NCBI RefSeq assembly: GCF_015390235.1
Contig: NZ_VUOH01000003.1
Coordinates: forward strand, 310,001-374,000
Reading direction: 5' to 3'
DNA from: Quadrisphaera sp. INWT6
GTDB taxonomy: Bacteria; Actinomycetota; Actinomycetes; Actinomycetales; Quadrisphaeraceae
Length of the DNA: 64,000 nt
The notes under the pieces were generated by a model. That model worked only from the letters and a program-made list of their open reading frames with translations, searched no databases and was not told the DNA's origin. Of the stretch, positions 17,637 to 28,280 are shown piece after piece; positions within the stretch are counted from its first letter, which is position 1; the number at the start of each line of letters is the position of its first letter. The position numbers were made by a program, and so were the translations under genes.

Positions 17637-19187
17637 GTGACCGACTCCTCCGCGCCCCCGTCGTCGACGGCGGGTGCACAGGCCCCTGACGTGGACCCGA
17701 ACCGCTGGCGCGTGCTGACGGTCTGCCTGGTCACGGGGTTCATGACCCTGCTCGACGTCAGCATCGTCAACGTCGCCCTGCCGTCCATCGCGCAGGGCCT
17801 GGGCGCCTCCGGCAGCGAGCTGCAGTGGGTGGTGACCGGGTACGCCGTCGTCTTCGGCCTGGCGCTGGTGCCGGCGGGCCGCCTGGGCGACTCGTTCGGG
17901 CGCAAGAAGATCTTCCTCGTCGGGCTCGTGCTCTTCACGCTCGGGTCGCTCGCCTGCGGCCTGGCGCCCGACCCCGGCACGCTGATCGCGGCGCGCATCT
18001 TCCAGGGCCTCGGCGCGGGCATCCTCAACCCGCAGATCACCGCGATCATCAACTCGGAGTTCCGCGGCGCGGAGCGCGGCAAGGCGTTCGGGCGCTTCGG
18101 CGCCGTCGTCGGCCTGTCGACGGCGGTCGGCCCGCTGCTCGGCGGGCTGCTCATCACGCTGGTGCCCTGGGACGAGTCGTGGCGCCTCGTCTTCCTGGTG
18201 AACCTCCCGGTCGCGGTGGTCGCGTTCGCCCTCGGCCTCAAGCTCATCTCGGACAGGTCCAGCGCCGAGCGCACCCGCCTGGACTGGGTGGGCACCGTGC
18301 TGCTCGCCATCGCCGTCGGGCTCGTCCTCGGGGCGGTGCAGGAGCGGTCCGTGCTCGGCCCCGCGATCGTCGTCGGGGCGCTCGTGGTCGCCGTCGCCGC
18401 GTTCTGGGGCTTCGCCGCCTGGGAGCGGCGCTACGCGGCCGCCGGGCACCTCCCGCTGGCGCGCCCCGGCCTGCTCAAGACCCCGGGCTTCGGGCCCGGG
18501 GTGCTCGTGGGCGGCCTGTTCTTCGGCGGGTTCATCGCCATCTTCTTCACCGTCACGCTCTACCTGCAGGACTCCCTCGGCTACTCCGCGCTCGAGGCGG
18601 GCCTCACCCAGAGCCCGTTCGCGCTGGCCTCCGCCGTGGCGGCGCCGTGGGCGGGCAAGCGGGTCGCCGCGCAGGGCCGGACCCTCATCGTCCGAGGCCT
18701 GGGCATGGTGGTCGTCGGCCTGTTGCTGGTCATCGGCGTGGTCGAGCTGGTGGCACCCGCGGTCGGCGACGGGTGGACCGGCCTGCTGCTCGTCGCGCCG
18801 TTCCTGCTCACCGGGTTCGGCAGCGGCACGGTCATCGGCCCCAACGTCAACCTCTCGCTGGCCAACATCGACCCGCGCGACGCCGGCAGCGCCTCGGGGG
18901 TCTTCCAGACCTTCCAGCGCGTCGGGTCGGGCATCGGCCTCGCCGTGGTGAGCGCGGTGTTCCTCGCGGTGAGCGACGCGGGCGACCCGCGCGACGCCCT
19001 CTCGATCGCCCTGGGGGCCAGCGCGCTGCTCGTGCTGGCCGCGCTGGTGGTGGCGGTCTGGGACGTCCGCCACGGGAACCCGGCCGACGGCTCGTCCGAC
19101 CAGCCGTCGCACCGCTCGTCCGGGCGCTCGTCCGGCCGGGGGGCGCACGAGGGCGCCGACGACGGCACCCGCTCCAGCGCTGGCTAG
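17637..19187 (+). CDS. MFS drug-efflux transporter, DHA2 (14-TM) family
   Basis: 516 aa with about 14 hydrophobic segments. Motif C-like and antiporter signatures include LLDVSIVNVALPSI in TM1 and GRLGDSFGRKKIF (motif A) after TM2. GGAGGA precedes the GTG at 17637 with good spacing. It would export drugs or metabolites by proton antiport. It is divergent from glnA2, and its TAG stop doubles as part of the putative nadE -10 element. The hydrophilic Ser/Gly/Arg C-terminal tail is low complexity. The substrate is unknown. Confidence 0.9.
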   Translation: MTDSSAPPSSTAGAQAPDVDPNRWRVLTVCLVTGFMTLLDVSIVNVALPSIAQGLGASGSELQWVVTGYAVVFGLALVPAGRLGDSFGRKKIFLVGLVLFTLGSLACGLAPDPGTLIAARIFQGLGAGILNPQITAIINSEFRGAERGKAFGRFGAVVGLSTAVGPLLGGLLITLVPWDESWRLVFLVNLPVAVVAFALGLKLISDRSSAERTRLDWVGTVLLAIAVGLVLGAVQERSVLGPAIVVGALVVAVAAFWGFAAWERRYAAAGHLPLARPGLLKTPGFGPGVLVGGLFFGGFIAIFFTVTLYLQDSLGYSALEAGLTQSPFALASAVAAPWAGKRVAAQGRTLIVRGLGMVVVGLLLVIGVVELVAPAVGDGWTGLLLVAPFLLTGFGSGTVIGPNVNLSLANIDPRDAGSASGVFQTFQRVGSGIGLAVVSAVFLAVSDAGDPRDALSIALGASALLVLAALVVAVWDVRHGNPADGSSDQPSHRSSGRSSGRGAHEGADDGTRSSAG

Positions 19188-19190
19188 CCT
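19185..19190 (+). promoter_or_regulatory. Putative leaderless -10 element of nadE
   Basis: TAGCCT, 6 nt (GGCCGC), then the nadE ATG. The first three bases are the stop codon of the preceding MFS gene, so termination codon and promoter share sequence. Confidence 0.55.
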
Positions 19191-19196
19191 GGCCGC

Positions 19197-21019
19197 ATGC
19201 CCTCGCTGCGCCTCGCGCTGGCCCAGGTCGACGCCGTGGTGGGAGACCTGGCGGCCAACGCCGCCCTGGTCCGCTCCCGCTCGGCGCAGGCCGCCGCTGC
19301 TGGAGCCGACCTGGTCGCCTTCCCCGAGATGGTCCTCACGGGCTACCCGGTGGAGGACCTGTCGCTGCGCTCCTCGTTCGTGGAGGCCTCGCGGTCCGCG
19401 GTGGCGCAGCTGGCGCGCGACCTCGACGCCGACGGCCTGGGCGAGCTGCCCGTCGTCGTCGGGTACCTCGACAGGGTCACCGACCCCGAGACCCAGCTCG
19501 ACGCCGAGGCCGCCGCCCGCGCCGGGTCCGGCCGCGACGAGCGGGGCGCGGTCGGCATGCCCAAGGGGATGCCGCAGAACTGCGCTGCGGTGCTGCACCG
19601 GGGCGCGGTGGTCGCCCGCTACGCCAAGCACCACCTGCCCAACTACGGCGTCTTCGACGAGTTCCGCTTCTTCGTGCCCGGGCGCGACCTGACCGTGGTG
19701 CGGGTGCGCGGCGTCGACGTCGCGGTCGTCATCTGCGAGGACCTCTGGCAGGACGGCGGCCCCGTCGCCCGCGCCCGCGAGGCCGGCGCCGAGCTGCTGC
19801 TCGTGCTGAACGGCTCGCCGTGGGAGCGCGACAAGGACGACACGCGCCTGGCCCTGGCCCAGCGCCGCGCCTCCGAGGCGGGCTGCCCCCTGGCGTGGCT
19901 GAACCTCGTCGGCGGGCAGGACGACCTCGTCTTCGACGGCGACTCGCTCGTGGTCGACGCCGCCGGCGAGCTGCTGGCCCGCGGCGCGCAGTTCGCCGAG
20001 GACCTGCTCGTGGTCGACGTCGACCTGCCCCACACGGGGGTCAACGCCGCCCAGCTGCCCCGCGGCGTGCAGCACGTCGTCGTCAGCGCCGAGGAGGTCG
20101 ACGACGCCGAGGCGGCCGCGCGTCCGCCGCTGCCCGAGGTGGCGCACGAGCGCCTCGACGAGGTCGGCGAGGTGTGGGCGGCCCTGGTGCTGGGGCTGCG
20201 CGACTACGTCCGCAAGAACGGCTTCTCCAAGGTCGCGCTCGGCCTGTCCGGCGGCATCGACTCCGCCGTGGTCGCGGCCATCGGCGTCGACGCGCTGGGG
20301 CCCCAGGGCGTCACCGGGATCTCGCTGCCGTCGTCGTACTCCAGCGACCACTCCCGCTCCGACGCCGACGACCTGGCCGAGCGCACCGGCCTCGACTACC
20401 GGACCATCCCGATCGCGCCGATGGTCGACGCGTTCACCTCGGGCCTCGCCGGGGGCATGGTGCTCTCGCCGGTCGCGGAGGAGAACCTCCAGGCCCGCGT
20501 GCGCGGCACCACGCTGATGGCGCTGAGCAACTCCGAGGGCCACCTCGTGCTCGCCACCTCCAACAAGAGCGAGCTGAGCGTCGGCTACTCCACGCTCTAC
20601 GGAGACTCCGTCGGCGGGTACGCGCCCCTGAAGGACGTCCCGAAGATGCTCGTGTGGCAGCTCGCCCGCTGGCGCAACGACCGGGCCGCCGCGCGCGGCG
20701 AGGTCGCGCCCATCCCCGAGAACAGCATCTCCAAGGTGCCCTCGGCCGAGCTGCGGCCCGGGCAGACCGACCAGGACTCCCTGCCGCCCTACGAGGTGCT
20801 CGACGACCTGCTCGAGCACTACGTCGTCGGCGCGCAGGGCCGCGGCGAGCTGCTGGAGGCGGGCTTCGAGGCCCAGGTGGTCGACGACGTCGTCACCCTC
20901 GTCGACAGGGCCGAGTGGAAGCGCCGGCAGTTCGCCCCCGGGGTCAAGATCTCGTCCGTGGCGTTCGGGCGCGACCGCCGCCTGCCGATCACCTCGCACT
21001 GGCGGGAGAACCGCGCCTG

Positions 21020-21020
<1 letters not shown>
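19197..21020 (+). CDS. nadE: Glutamine-dependent NAD+ synthetase
   Basis: 607 aa, two domains. Residues ~1-290 are a nitrilase-like glutaminase with the Glu-Lys-Cys triad (FPEMVLTGYP, YAKHHLPNYG, VVICEDLW). Residues ~320-607 are the NAD synthetase with the ATP-binding LGLSGGIDSAVV and the conserved STLYGDSVGGYAPLKD. It amidates nicotinate adenine dinucleotide to NAD+ using ammonia tunnelled from glutamine. The stop overlaps the panB start by one base, giving an NAD/pantothenate cofactor operon. Confidence 0.96.
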
Positions 21021-21847
<827 letters not shown>

Positions 21848-21896
21848 CCCCGCCGCCCCGCGACGGCTGACGGGCCCCGGGTCGCTCCGCGCGCCA

Positions 21897-21940
21897 CCCC
21901 CGCGTCAGCCCCGCGTCAGCCCCGCGTCAGCCCCGCGTCA
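21897..21940. repeat. 11-bp tandem repeat (4 units) over a stop codon
   Basis: CCCCGCGTCAG repeated at 21897, 21908, 21919 and 21930. Read on the minus strand every unit contains TGA; the last supplies the stop of the VOC gene. It lies between convergent panB and VOC genes. Confidence 0.92.
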
Positions 21941-22381
21941 GCTCACGCAGAGCTCGCCGCCCTCGGGGTCGGTCATGACCACCCAGCGCTGCGGGCCCTG
22001 GCGGCGCTCCTCGACGCGGGTGGCGCCCAGTCCCTCCAGGCGCCGCACCTCGGCCTCGATGCGCGCCTCCCCCACGTGCAGGTCGAGGTGCACGCGGTTC
22101 TTGGCGGTCTTGGGCTCGGGCACGCGCTGCAGGTACAGCCGCGGGCGGAGCCCGCCGGGGTCGCGCGCGGCCGCGGCGTCGCGCCACACCAGCACCCCGC
22201 CGCGGTCGAGCACGTCGGCGTCGGTCGCGTGCCCCTCGGCGACCATCCGACGCGCGAAGGCGTCGACGTCCTCCACCTCGTAGCCCAGGGCCGCGGCCCA
22301 GAACTCCGCCTGCGCGTGGGGGTCGGCGCAGTCGAGGACCACCTGCACCCCCGGGGCACCGGTCCCGGCGTCAGCGCTCAT
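21938..22381 (-). CDS. VOC (glyoxalase/bleomycin-resistance) superfamily protein
   Basis: 147 aa with the paired beta-alpha-beta-beta-beta modules of VOC proteins: [20 protein letters not shown] at the start and NRVHLDLHV, then [11 protein letters not shown], at the end. Metal ligands are not complete enough to name a reaction, and many such proteins have no known function. The ATG overlaps the upstream gene's TGA by one base. The stop codon lies inside an 11-bp tandem repeat. Confidence 0.8.
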   Translation of the reverse strand: MSADAGTGAPGVQVVLDCADPHAQAEFWAAALGYEVEDVDAFARRMVAEGHATDADVLDRGGVLVWRDAAAARDPGGLRPRLYLQRVPEPKTAKNRVHLDLHVGEARIEAEVRRLEGLGATRVEERRQGPQRWVVMTDPEGGELCVS

Positions 22382-22563
22382 CAGTCGTCGGCGTCCTGGC
22401 GGTCCCACGCCTCGGTGCGCCGGCGGGCTGTCTCCAGCGCCGCCTCGGCCTCGGCGCGGCTGGCGTACGGGCCCATCAGGGTCGCGCCCGGCTTGAGGTG
22501 GCCGACGTCGACCTGCTGGGTCTTCGTGTTGAACCAGTACTGCTCGCGGGTGTCGTCGCTCAT
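22381..22563 (-). CDS. Small conserved actinobacterial protein (SPOR-like)
   Basis: 60 aa: [20 protein letters not shown], then [20 protein letters not shown]. The pattern of aromatic start, GPY and an amphipathic helix resembles short SPOR-like proteins found widely in actinobacteria. Function unknown. It starts at ATG 22563, chosen because the sequence upstream is not conserved-looking, with a GGGAGGA upstream, and is coupled to the VOC gene. Confidence 0.75.
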   Translation of the reverse strand: MSDDTREQYWFNTKTQQVDVGHLKPGATLMGPYASRAEAEAALETARRRTEAWDRQDADD

Positions 22564-22663
22564 GCGCGTGATCGTCCTCCCGAGCACCGGCGGTGGCGAC
22601 CCGGAGGACCCCCCGACCGGGCGCACCGGACGCACTGGCGCTGCCGCCGGCCGCGGTGCGGGC

Positions 22664-22669
22664 TAGCCT
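22664..22669 (+). promoter_or_regulatory. Putative -10 element of ppgK
   Basis: TAGCCT followed by 8 nt and the GTG at 22678. Spacing is two bases longer than the other leaderless candidates; no ribosome site intervenes. Confidence 0.4.
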
Positions 22670-22677
22670 GCGGCGTC

Positions 22678-23517
22678 GTGGCACCCGAGACCTCCACCGC
22701 GCCGACCACCGCCCCGACGACCACGCCGGACGCGGCCCCCGGCGGCGCGCGCAGCGGCACCGCGATCGGCATCGACATCGGCGGCTCCGGCATCAAGGGC
22801 GCGCCGGTCGACCTCGCCACCGGCGAGTTCTCCGCCGAGCGCATCCGCATCCCCACGCCGCAGCCGTCCACGCCCGACGCCGTCTCCCGCGTGGTCAAGC
22901 AGATCGTCGACCAGATCTGCGCCGACCTCCCCGACGGCGGCGCGGGCGTCCCGGTGGGGATCACCTTCCCCGCCGTCATCCAGCACGGGGTCGCGCGCAC
23001 GGCCGCGAACGTCGACAAGGGCTGGGTCGACTACGACGTCGCGACCCTGATGACCGCCGTCACCGGCCACCCGGTGCACGTGGTCAACGACGCCGACGCC
23101 GCCGGCATCGCCGAGGCGCGCTACGGCGCCGCGAAGGGCGTCCGCGGTGTCGTCGTGCTGGCGACGCTGGGCACCGGCATCGGCACCGCGGTCATGGTCG
23201 ACGGCGCCCTGCTGCCCAACACCGAGCTGGGCCACCTGGAGGTCGACGGGCACGACGCCGAGACCCGCGCCTCCGACGCCGCCCGCGAGCGCGACGACCT
23301 GTCCTGGTCGCACTGGGCCAAGCGCCTCAACAAGTACTTCTCCAGCCTCGAGGCGCTGCTCTGGCCCGACCTCATCGTCGTGGGCGGCGGGGTGTCGAAG
23401 AAGTCGGAGAAGTTCCTGCCCGAGCTGCGGCTCCGGACGCCGATCGTGCCGGCGCAGCTGCTGAACTCCGCGGGCATCGTGGGCGCCGCGGTGCTGGCCG
23501 CCGAGCAGCGCCGCTGA
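22678..23517 (+). CDS. ppgK: Polyphosphate glucokinase (ROK family)
   Basis: 279 aa. Phosphate-binding [15 protein letters not shown] at ~30-44, the catalytic Asp in [17 protein letters not shown], and LGTGIGTAV, followed by the C-terminal segment [20 protein letters not shown], are characteristic of actinobacterial polyphosphate/ATP glucokinases. It phosphorylates glucose in the cytosol. The first ~25 residues are Thr/Pro/Ala rich. The stop codon lies in the first unit of an 11-bp tandem repeat. Confidence 0.95.
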   Translation: MAPETSTAPTTAPTTTPDAAPGGARSGTAIGIDIGGSGIKGAPVDLATGEFSAERIRIPTPQPSTPDAVSRVVKQIVDQICADLPDGGAGVPVGITFPAVIQHGVARTAANVDKGWVDYDVATLMTAVTGHPVHVVNDADAAGIAEARYGAAKGVRGVVVLATLGTGIGTAVMVDGALLPNTELGHLEVDGHDAETRASDAARERDDLSWSHWAKRLNKYFSSLEALLWPDLIVVGGGVSKKSEKFLPELRLRTPIVPAQLLNSAGIVGAAVLAAEQRR

Positions 23518-23562
23518 CCCGCCGCTGACCCGCCGCTGACCCGCCGCTGACCCGCCGCTGAC
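23510..23562. repeat. 11-bp tandem repeat duplicating the ppgK stop codon
   Basis: GCCGCTGACCC at 23510, 23521, 23532 and 23543, plus a partial fifth unit. Each unit contains TGA; the first is the ppgK stop. Same unit length and same placement at a gene end as 21897-21940, but different sequence. Confidence 0.93.
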
Positions 23563-23576
23563 GGCGCGTCCGCTGG

Positions 23577-24536
23577 TCAGCTGCTGAGGTCGCTGGGGGC
23601 GGACGACGACGGCGCGCCGCTCTCCTCCGCCGAGGGCTCCGCGTGCGCGGTGGGCGTCTGCGACGGGGTGCCGGCCCCGGCCGGCGCTGACAGCGAGGTG
23701 ACGCGGCCGTCCGCCCCGCCGCTCGTCGCGGTGCTGCTGCTGCTGGTGCTGGTGCTGGCTCCGCCGGAGGTCCGGTCGGTGCTGGGGGGCAGCAGCGCGG
23801 CGCCACCCGTCGGGCTGCCCGGCGCGTCCTGCGCCCCCGTCGTCCCCGTCGACCCCGTCGACCCCGGCGTGCCGGCCGTGTCGCCGGCCGAGCCGCGCTC
23901 GGGCTCCGAGGTCGGGGGCGGGCTGGGCGGGGTCGACGACGAGCCCTGCGACGGCGGCGGGGTCGCGGTGTCGGAGGACGCACTGCCGCCGTCCGACGAG
24001 CCCGCGCTCCCCGGAGTGCCCTCGTCGGCGCCGGTGCCGCCCCCGGCGGGCGTCGACGGGTCGGACGCGGGGGCGCTGGCGCCGCCGGAGCCGGTGCTCG
24101 CCGCGGTGTCGTCGGCGGGCAGCAGCCACGGCTGGGTCGCGGCGACCTCGGGGACGAAGACGCCCAGCCCGGGGAGCCCCATGGCCGTGACGGACGGGGC
24201 GAAGGGCGGGAACTGCTCCACCACCTGCGCGAGGCGCGCGGCCTGCACCGGCCCGTAGCCGGTGCCGGCCGAGGCGCCGCCCGCGCCAGCGCCCGCCGAC
24301 GACCCGCCGGAGGCCGCAGCGCGCGAGCCGGAGGTCTCGGGGAGGGCCGGCGCGGCGGCGCCGGGCGAGGCGCCGCTGGCGGTGGTCACCGAGGTCTCCT
24401 GCCCGGGCAGCTCCGGGAGCCCCCCGAGGGAGATCGTGAGCGTGGCGGCCACCAGGAGGCCGGCGACGCCGAGGGCGACGCCCTCGGCGGGGTGGGCGAG
24501 GCGCAGGCCGCTGCGGCCCTTCGCCCGTCGTCCCAC
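23577..24536 (-). CDS. Membrane-anchored low-complexity (mucin-like) surface protein
   Basis: 319 aa. A basic N-terminus (GRRAKGRSGLRL) leads to one hydrophobic segment (about residues 19-40, VALGVAGLLVAATLTISLG), then ~280 residues rich in Ser, Thr, Gly, Pro and Ala. A short ordered island, AARLAQVVEQFPPFAPSVTA, lies near residue 100-120. Predicted type II membrane or secreted protein with an extended outer region. GGAGG lies 6 nt before the GTG. I do not recognise a family; function unknown. Confidence 0.7.
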   Translation of the reverse strand: MGRRAKGRSGLRLAHPAEGVALGVAGLLVAATLTISLGGLPELPGQETSVTTASGASPGAAAPALPETSGSRAAASGGSSAGAGAGGASAGTGYGPVQAARLAQVVEQFPPFAPSVTAMGLPGLGVFVPEVAATQPWLLPADDTAASTGSGGASAPASDPSTPAGGGTGADEGTPGSAGSSDGGSASSDTATPPPSQGSSSTPPSPPPTSEPERGSAGDTAGTPGSTGSTGTTGAQDAPGSPTGGAALLPPSTDRTSGGASTSTSSSSTATSGGADGRVTSLSAPAGAGTPSQTPTAHAEPSAEESGAPSSSAPSDLSS

Positions 24537-24681
24537 CCTGCGCCTCCAGCGTCGTCCGGCGCGCGCCAGCGGTTGCGGTCACGGCCCGCCACCCACGGTA
24601 GCCACGGGACCGCGCCGGGTCAGGGACTTCCGCACTTCCGGCGCGGTGCGCCGGGAACGGCACTCCCCGCCCCGGCGGGTC

Positions 24682-24719
24682 CCAGCAGGTCGCAGCGGGT
24701 CCAGCAGGTCGCAGCGGGT
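24682..24719. repeat. 19-bp tandem duplication
   Basis: CCAGCAGGTCGCAGCGGGT occurs twice in a row, in the 292-bp region between the divergent surface-protein and DoxX-like genes. The rest of that region holds only a TAGCGT hexamer near 24744 and the AGGAGG ribosome site of the next gene. Confidence 0.85.
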
Positions 24720-24828
24720 CGCGCCGCCCCTGACCGCTGGCTAGCGTGCTGACGTCGTCGGGCCCGACCGGGCACCGCTCGCAGCAGCCACACCCCAGCC
24801 ACACCCCAGCCACCCAGGAGGACGTCCC

Positions 24829-25242
24829 GTGCGCCTTGCCCACCTCCCCGCCCGCGTCGCCAGCGGCCTGTACATCCTCAACTCAGGGCTCTCCAAGCGG
24901 AACGCGCCGCAGGAGGTCGCCGCCGGCCTGCACGGCTTCGCGATGGCGGCCTACCCGTTCCTGGAGCAGGTCCCCCCGGCGAAGTTCGTCAAGGCGCTGT
25001 CGACGTCCGAGATCGTCCTGGGCTCGACCCTGCTGGTGCCCCTGGTGCCGACGCGCCTGGTCGCCCTGGGCCTGGGCGCCTTCAGCGCCGGGCTCCTGGG
25101 CCTGTACCTGCGCGTGCCCGGCATGCGCGAGGCGGGCAGCCTGCGCTGGACCGAGCAGGGCCAGGCCATCGCCAAGGACGTCTTCCTCGCGGGCATCGCC
25201 GGGACCCTCCTCGCCGACGGCGGCGGTCGCGACCGCTCCTGA
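24829..25242 (+). CDS. DoxX-like small membrane protein
   Basis: 137 aa with about four hydrophobic segments. The opening ARVASGLYILNSGLSK and the segment IVLGSTLLVPLVPTRLVALG fit the DoxX/DoxD-like fold. CAGGAGG lies 9 nt before the GTG. Such proteins are inner-membrane proteins sometimes tied to redox stress; no specific role can be assigned here. A stress link is weakly supported by the CsbD-like gene that follows. Confidence 0.75.
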   Translation: MRLAHLPARVASGLYILNSGLSKRNAPQEVAAGLHGFAMAAYPFLEQVPPAKFVKALSTSEIVLGSTLLVPLVPTRLVALGLGAFSAGLLGLYLRVPGMREAGSLRWTEQGQAIAKDVFLAGIAGTLLADGGGRDRS

Positions 25243-25382
25243 CCCCCGCGCCGGCCGGGGGGAGCCGCAGCCGCCGGGCAGCGACCTGGGAGGTTCCTGC
25301 GACGGGGGCCGCCCGGGCGTTCTCGGCGAGCGGATCGCGACGGCCTGCCGCAAGATCGGAGCACCCGATGAAGGAGGGCCAC

Positions 25383-25556
25383 ATGTCTGCTGTCGACAAG
25401 ATCAAGAACGCCGCCCAGGAGGCCGCCGGCAAGGTCAAGGAGGCCGTCGGTGAGAAGACGGACAACCGCGACCTGCAGGCCGAGGGCCAGCGCGACCAGG
25501 TCGCCGGCGACGTCAAGCAGCGCGGCGAGCACGTCAAGGACGCGTTCAAGCGCTGA
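25383..25556 (+). CDS. CsbD-family stress protein
   Basis: 57 aa, highly charged, with the CsbD pattern: DKIKNAAQEAAGKVKEAVGE, then QAEGQRDQVAGDVKQRGEHV. The ATG at 25383 was chosen over 25368 because GAAGGAGGG lies just before it. The family is induced by general stress in many bacteria; the molecular role is unknown. A strong hairpin follows 15 bp after the stop. Confidence 0.92.
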   Translation: MSAVDKIKNAAQEAAGKVKEAVGEKTDNRDLQAEGQRDQVAGDVKQRGEHVKDAFKR

Positions 25557-25570
25557 GGTCCCTCCGCACC

Positions 25571-25604
25571 GACGGCCGCCGCCCCACCCGGGGCGGCGGC
25601 CGTC
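25571..25604 (+). terminator. Stem-loop terminator after the CsbD-family gene
   Basis: Perfect 15-bp stem (GACGGCCGCCGCCCC and its complement) with a 4-nt loop. It is followed by a short run of T/C rather than a T tract, as is usual at this GC content. Confidence 0.8.
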
Positions 25605-25746
25605 GTCGTCCCCCCTGCCGGGGGACCCGGCGTGGCGATCACCCCGGCGCGGCGGAAGGATGTGACCGCCGCGGCGTCCCGGCACGGCGTGCTGGGACGT
25701 GCCGCGGCCTGCACGGAACCCCGCACGGAACTCCTGGAGGAGCGCG

Positions 25747-26751
<1,005 letters not shown>

Positions 26752-26782
26752 CCCCGTCCCCCGAACGCAGGAGAGCCACCGC

Positions 26783-27955
26783 ATGACCATCCAGAAGCTG
26801 GACGTCGCCGTCGCCGGCTACGCCTTCATGGGCCGCGTGCACAGCGCCGGCTGGGCGCAGGCCGCCAAGTTCTTCGACCTGGGGGTGCCGGTCAACGTCA
26901 CCACCGTCGTCGGGCGCAACCGCGCCGCCGCCCAGGAGTTCGCCGACCGGTTCGGCATCCCGAACGTCGTCACCGACTGGCGCGAGGCCGTGGCCGACCC
27001 GTCCATCGACGTCGTCGACGTCTGCACCCCCGGTGACAGCCACGTCGACATCGCCATCGGCGCGCTCGAGGCCGGCAAGCACGTCATCTGCGAGAAGCCG
27101 CTGGCCAACACCGTCGAGGGCGCCGAGCGAATGGTCGCCGCCGCCGAGGCCGCCAAGGGCCGCGGCGTGCGGTCGATGGTGGGCTTCTCCTACCGCCGCA
27201 CCCCGGCGCTGGCGTACGCGCGCAAGCTCGTGCAGGACGGACGCATCGGCGACGTGCGCCACATCCGCGCCGTCTACCTCCAGGACTGGATCGCCGACCC
27301 GGAGTTCCCGCTGGTCTGGCGCCTGGACAAGGAGGCCGCCGGCTCCGGCGCCCTCGGCGACATCGGCGCGCACATCATCGACCTGGCCTCCTTCGTCACC
27401 GGCCACCGCCTCACCGGCGTCTCGGGCCTGACCGAGACCTTCGTGAAGAGCCGCCCCAAGCTCGAGTCGCAGACCGGCGGCCTCAGCGCGCAGGGCGGGA
27501 GCGAGCGCGGCGAGGTCACGGTCGACGACGCCGCCGTCTTCATCGCCCGCACCGACCAGGGCGCGCTGGCCACCTTCGAGGCCACCCGCTTCGCCCTCGG
27601 GCGGCGCAACGCGATGCGCATCGAGGTCAACGGCTCGAAGGGCTCCCTCGCGTTCGACTTCGAGCGGATGAACGAGCTCGAGTTCTACGACGGCGCGAAC
27701 CCCGACGTCGAGGCGGGCTTCCGCCGCGTGCTCGTCACCGAGCCCGACCACCCGTACACGGGCGCCTGGTGGCCCGCCGGGCACGGCCTGGGCTACGAGC
27801 ACACCTTCACCCACGAGATCCGCGACTTCGTGGTCGACGTGCTCGCCGGTCGGGACCCGGAGCCGTCCTTCGCCGACGGCCTGGCCGTGCAGAAGGTGCT
27901 CGCCGCCGTCGAGGACAGCGCCGCGAACTCCTCGCGCTGGACCCCGCTGGGCTGA
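26783..27955 (+). CDS. Gfo/Idh/MocA-family oxidoreductase
   Basis: 390 aa. N-terminal Rossmann fold (VAVAGYAFMGRVHSAGW), then the family signature ICEKPLANT containing the catalytic Lys, and a C-terminal sheet domain with GDIGAHIIDLASF. It oxidises or reduces a sugar or cyclitol with NAD(P). Its ATG has GCAGGAGAG upstream. It is cotranscribed with the isomerase-like gene and ends at a long hairpin. Confidence 0.9.
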   Translation: MTIQKLDVAVAGYAFMGRVHSAGWAQAAKFFDLGVPVNVTTVVGRNRAAAQEFADRFGIPNVVTDWREAVADPSIDVVDVCTPGDSHVDIAIGALEAGKHVICEKPLANTVEGAERMVAAAEAAKGRGVRSMVGFSYRRTPALAYARKLVQDGRIGDVRHIRAVYLQDWIADPEFPLVWRLDKEAAGSGALGDIGAHIIDLASFVTGHRLTGVSGLTETFVKSRPKLESQTGGLSAQGGSERGEVTVDDAAVFIARTDQGALATFEATRFALGRRNAMRIEVNGSKGSLAFDFERMNELEFYDGANPDVEAGFRRVLVTEPDHPYTGAWWPAGHGLGYEHTFTHEIRDFVVDVLAGRDPEPSFADGLAVQKVLAAVEDSAANSSRWTPLG

Positions 27956-27964
27956 CCCACCACC

Positions 27965-28013
27965 GACGGCCAGGGGTCCGCACCACGCTCGTGGTGCGGA
28001 CCCCCTGGCCGTC
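27965..28013 (+). terminator. Stem-loop terminator after the oxidoreductase
   Basis: 22/23-nt arms (GACGGCCAGGGGTCCGCACC...) with a 4-nt GCTC loop and one bulged base. It lies 9 bp after the stop codon. Confidence 0.82.
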
Positions 28014-28033
28014 TCCCGTGCTGCTCCCCACCT

Positions 28034-28113
28034 CCGCGACGATCACGCACCTGAGCGCCACACACCGCCCGACCGAGGTGCCGATGTGGCGCGGAGCCGC
28101 CTGATCGTCGCGG
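28034..28113. repeat. 80-bp cruciform element, copy 1
   Basis: It begins CCGCGACGATCA and ends in the exact complement, TGATCGTCGCGG (12-bp terminal inverted repeats). A second internal inverted pair is GCGCCACA/TGTGGCGC. It is 77/80 identical to copy 2, with one separate difference inside each inner region and one next to the right terminal repeat. Confidence 0.93.
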
Positions 28114-28193
28114 AACTGGGCCCAGCCCGGCTCCGCAGCGGCGCACGCCAGGCCCCCGACGTGCACGAGCCCCCCGCGCCGACCCCCCCATCC

Positions 28194-28273
28194 CCGCGAC
28201 GATCACGCACCTGAGCGCCACACACCGCCCGGCCGAGGTGCAGATGTGGCGCGGAGCCGCTTGATCGTCGCGG
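28194..28273. repeat. 80-bp cruciform element, copy 2
   Basis: Direct repeat of copy 1 with the same terminal and internal inverted repeats, separated from it by exactly 80 bp of unrelated sequence. Both copies lie between the convergent oxidoreductase and permease genes; no gene is visible in the 325-bp interval. It resembles a REP- or MITE-like element but carries no coding sequence. Confidence 0.93.
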
Positions 28274-28280
28274 GGAGGGG

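Noticed and set aside
17550..20999. Very long open frame on the minus strand, antisense to the MFS gene and nadE, in frame with glnA2
   Set aside because: Opposite-strand frames stay open at this GC content. Its product is low-complexity and the plus strand carries clear conserved genes; only the glnA2 part (16203-17549) is real.
25699..25746. Longer N-terminus for the sugar isomerase-like gene
   Set aside because: Upstream residues are unlike the barrel start, and GGAGGAG directly precedes ATG 25747.
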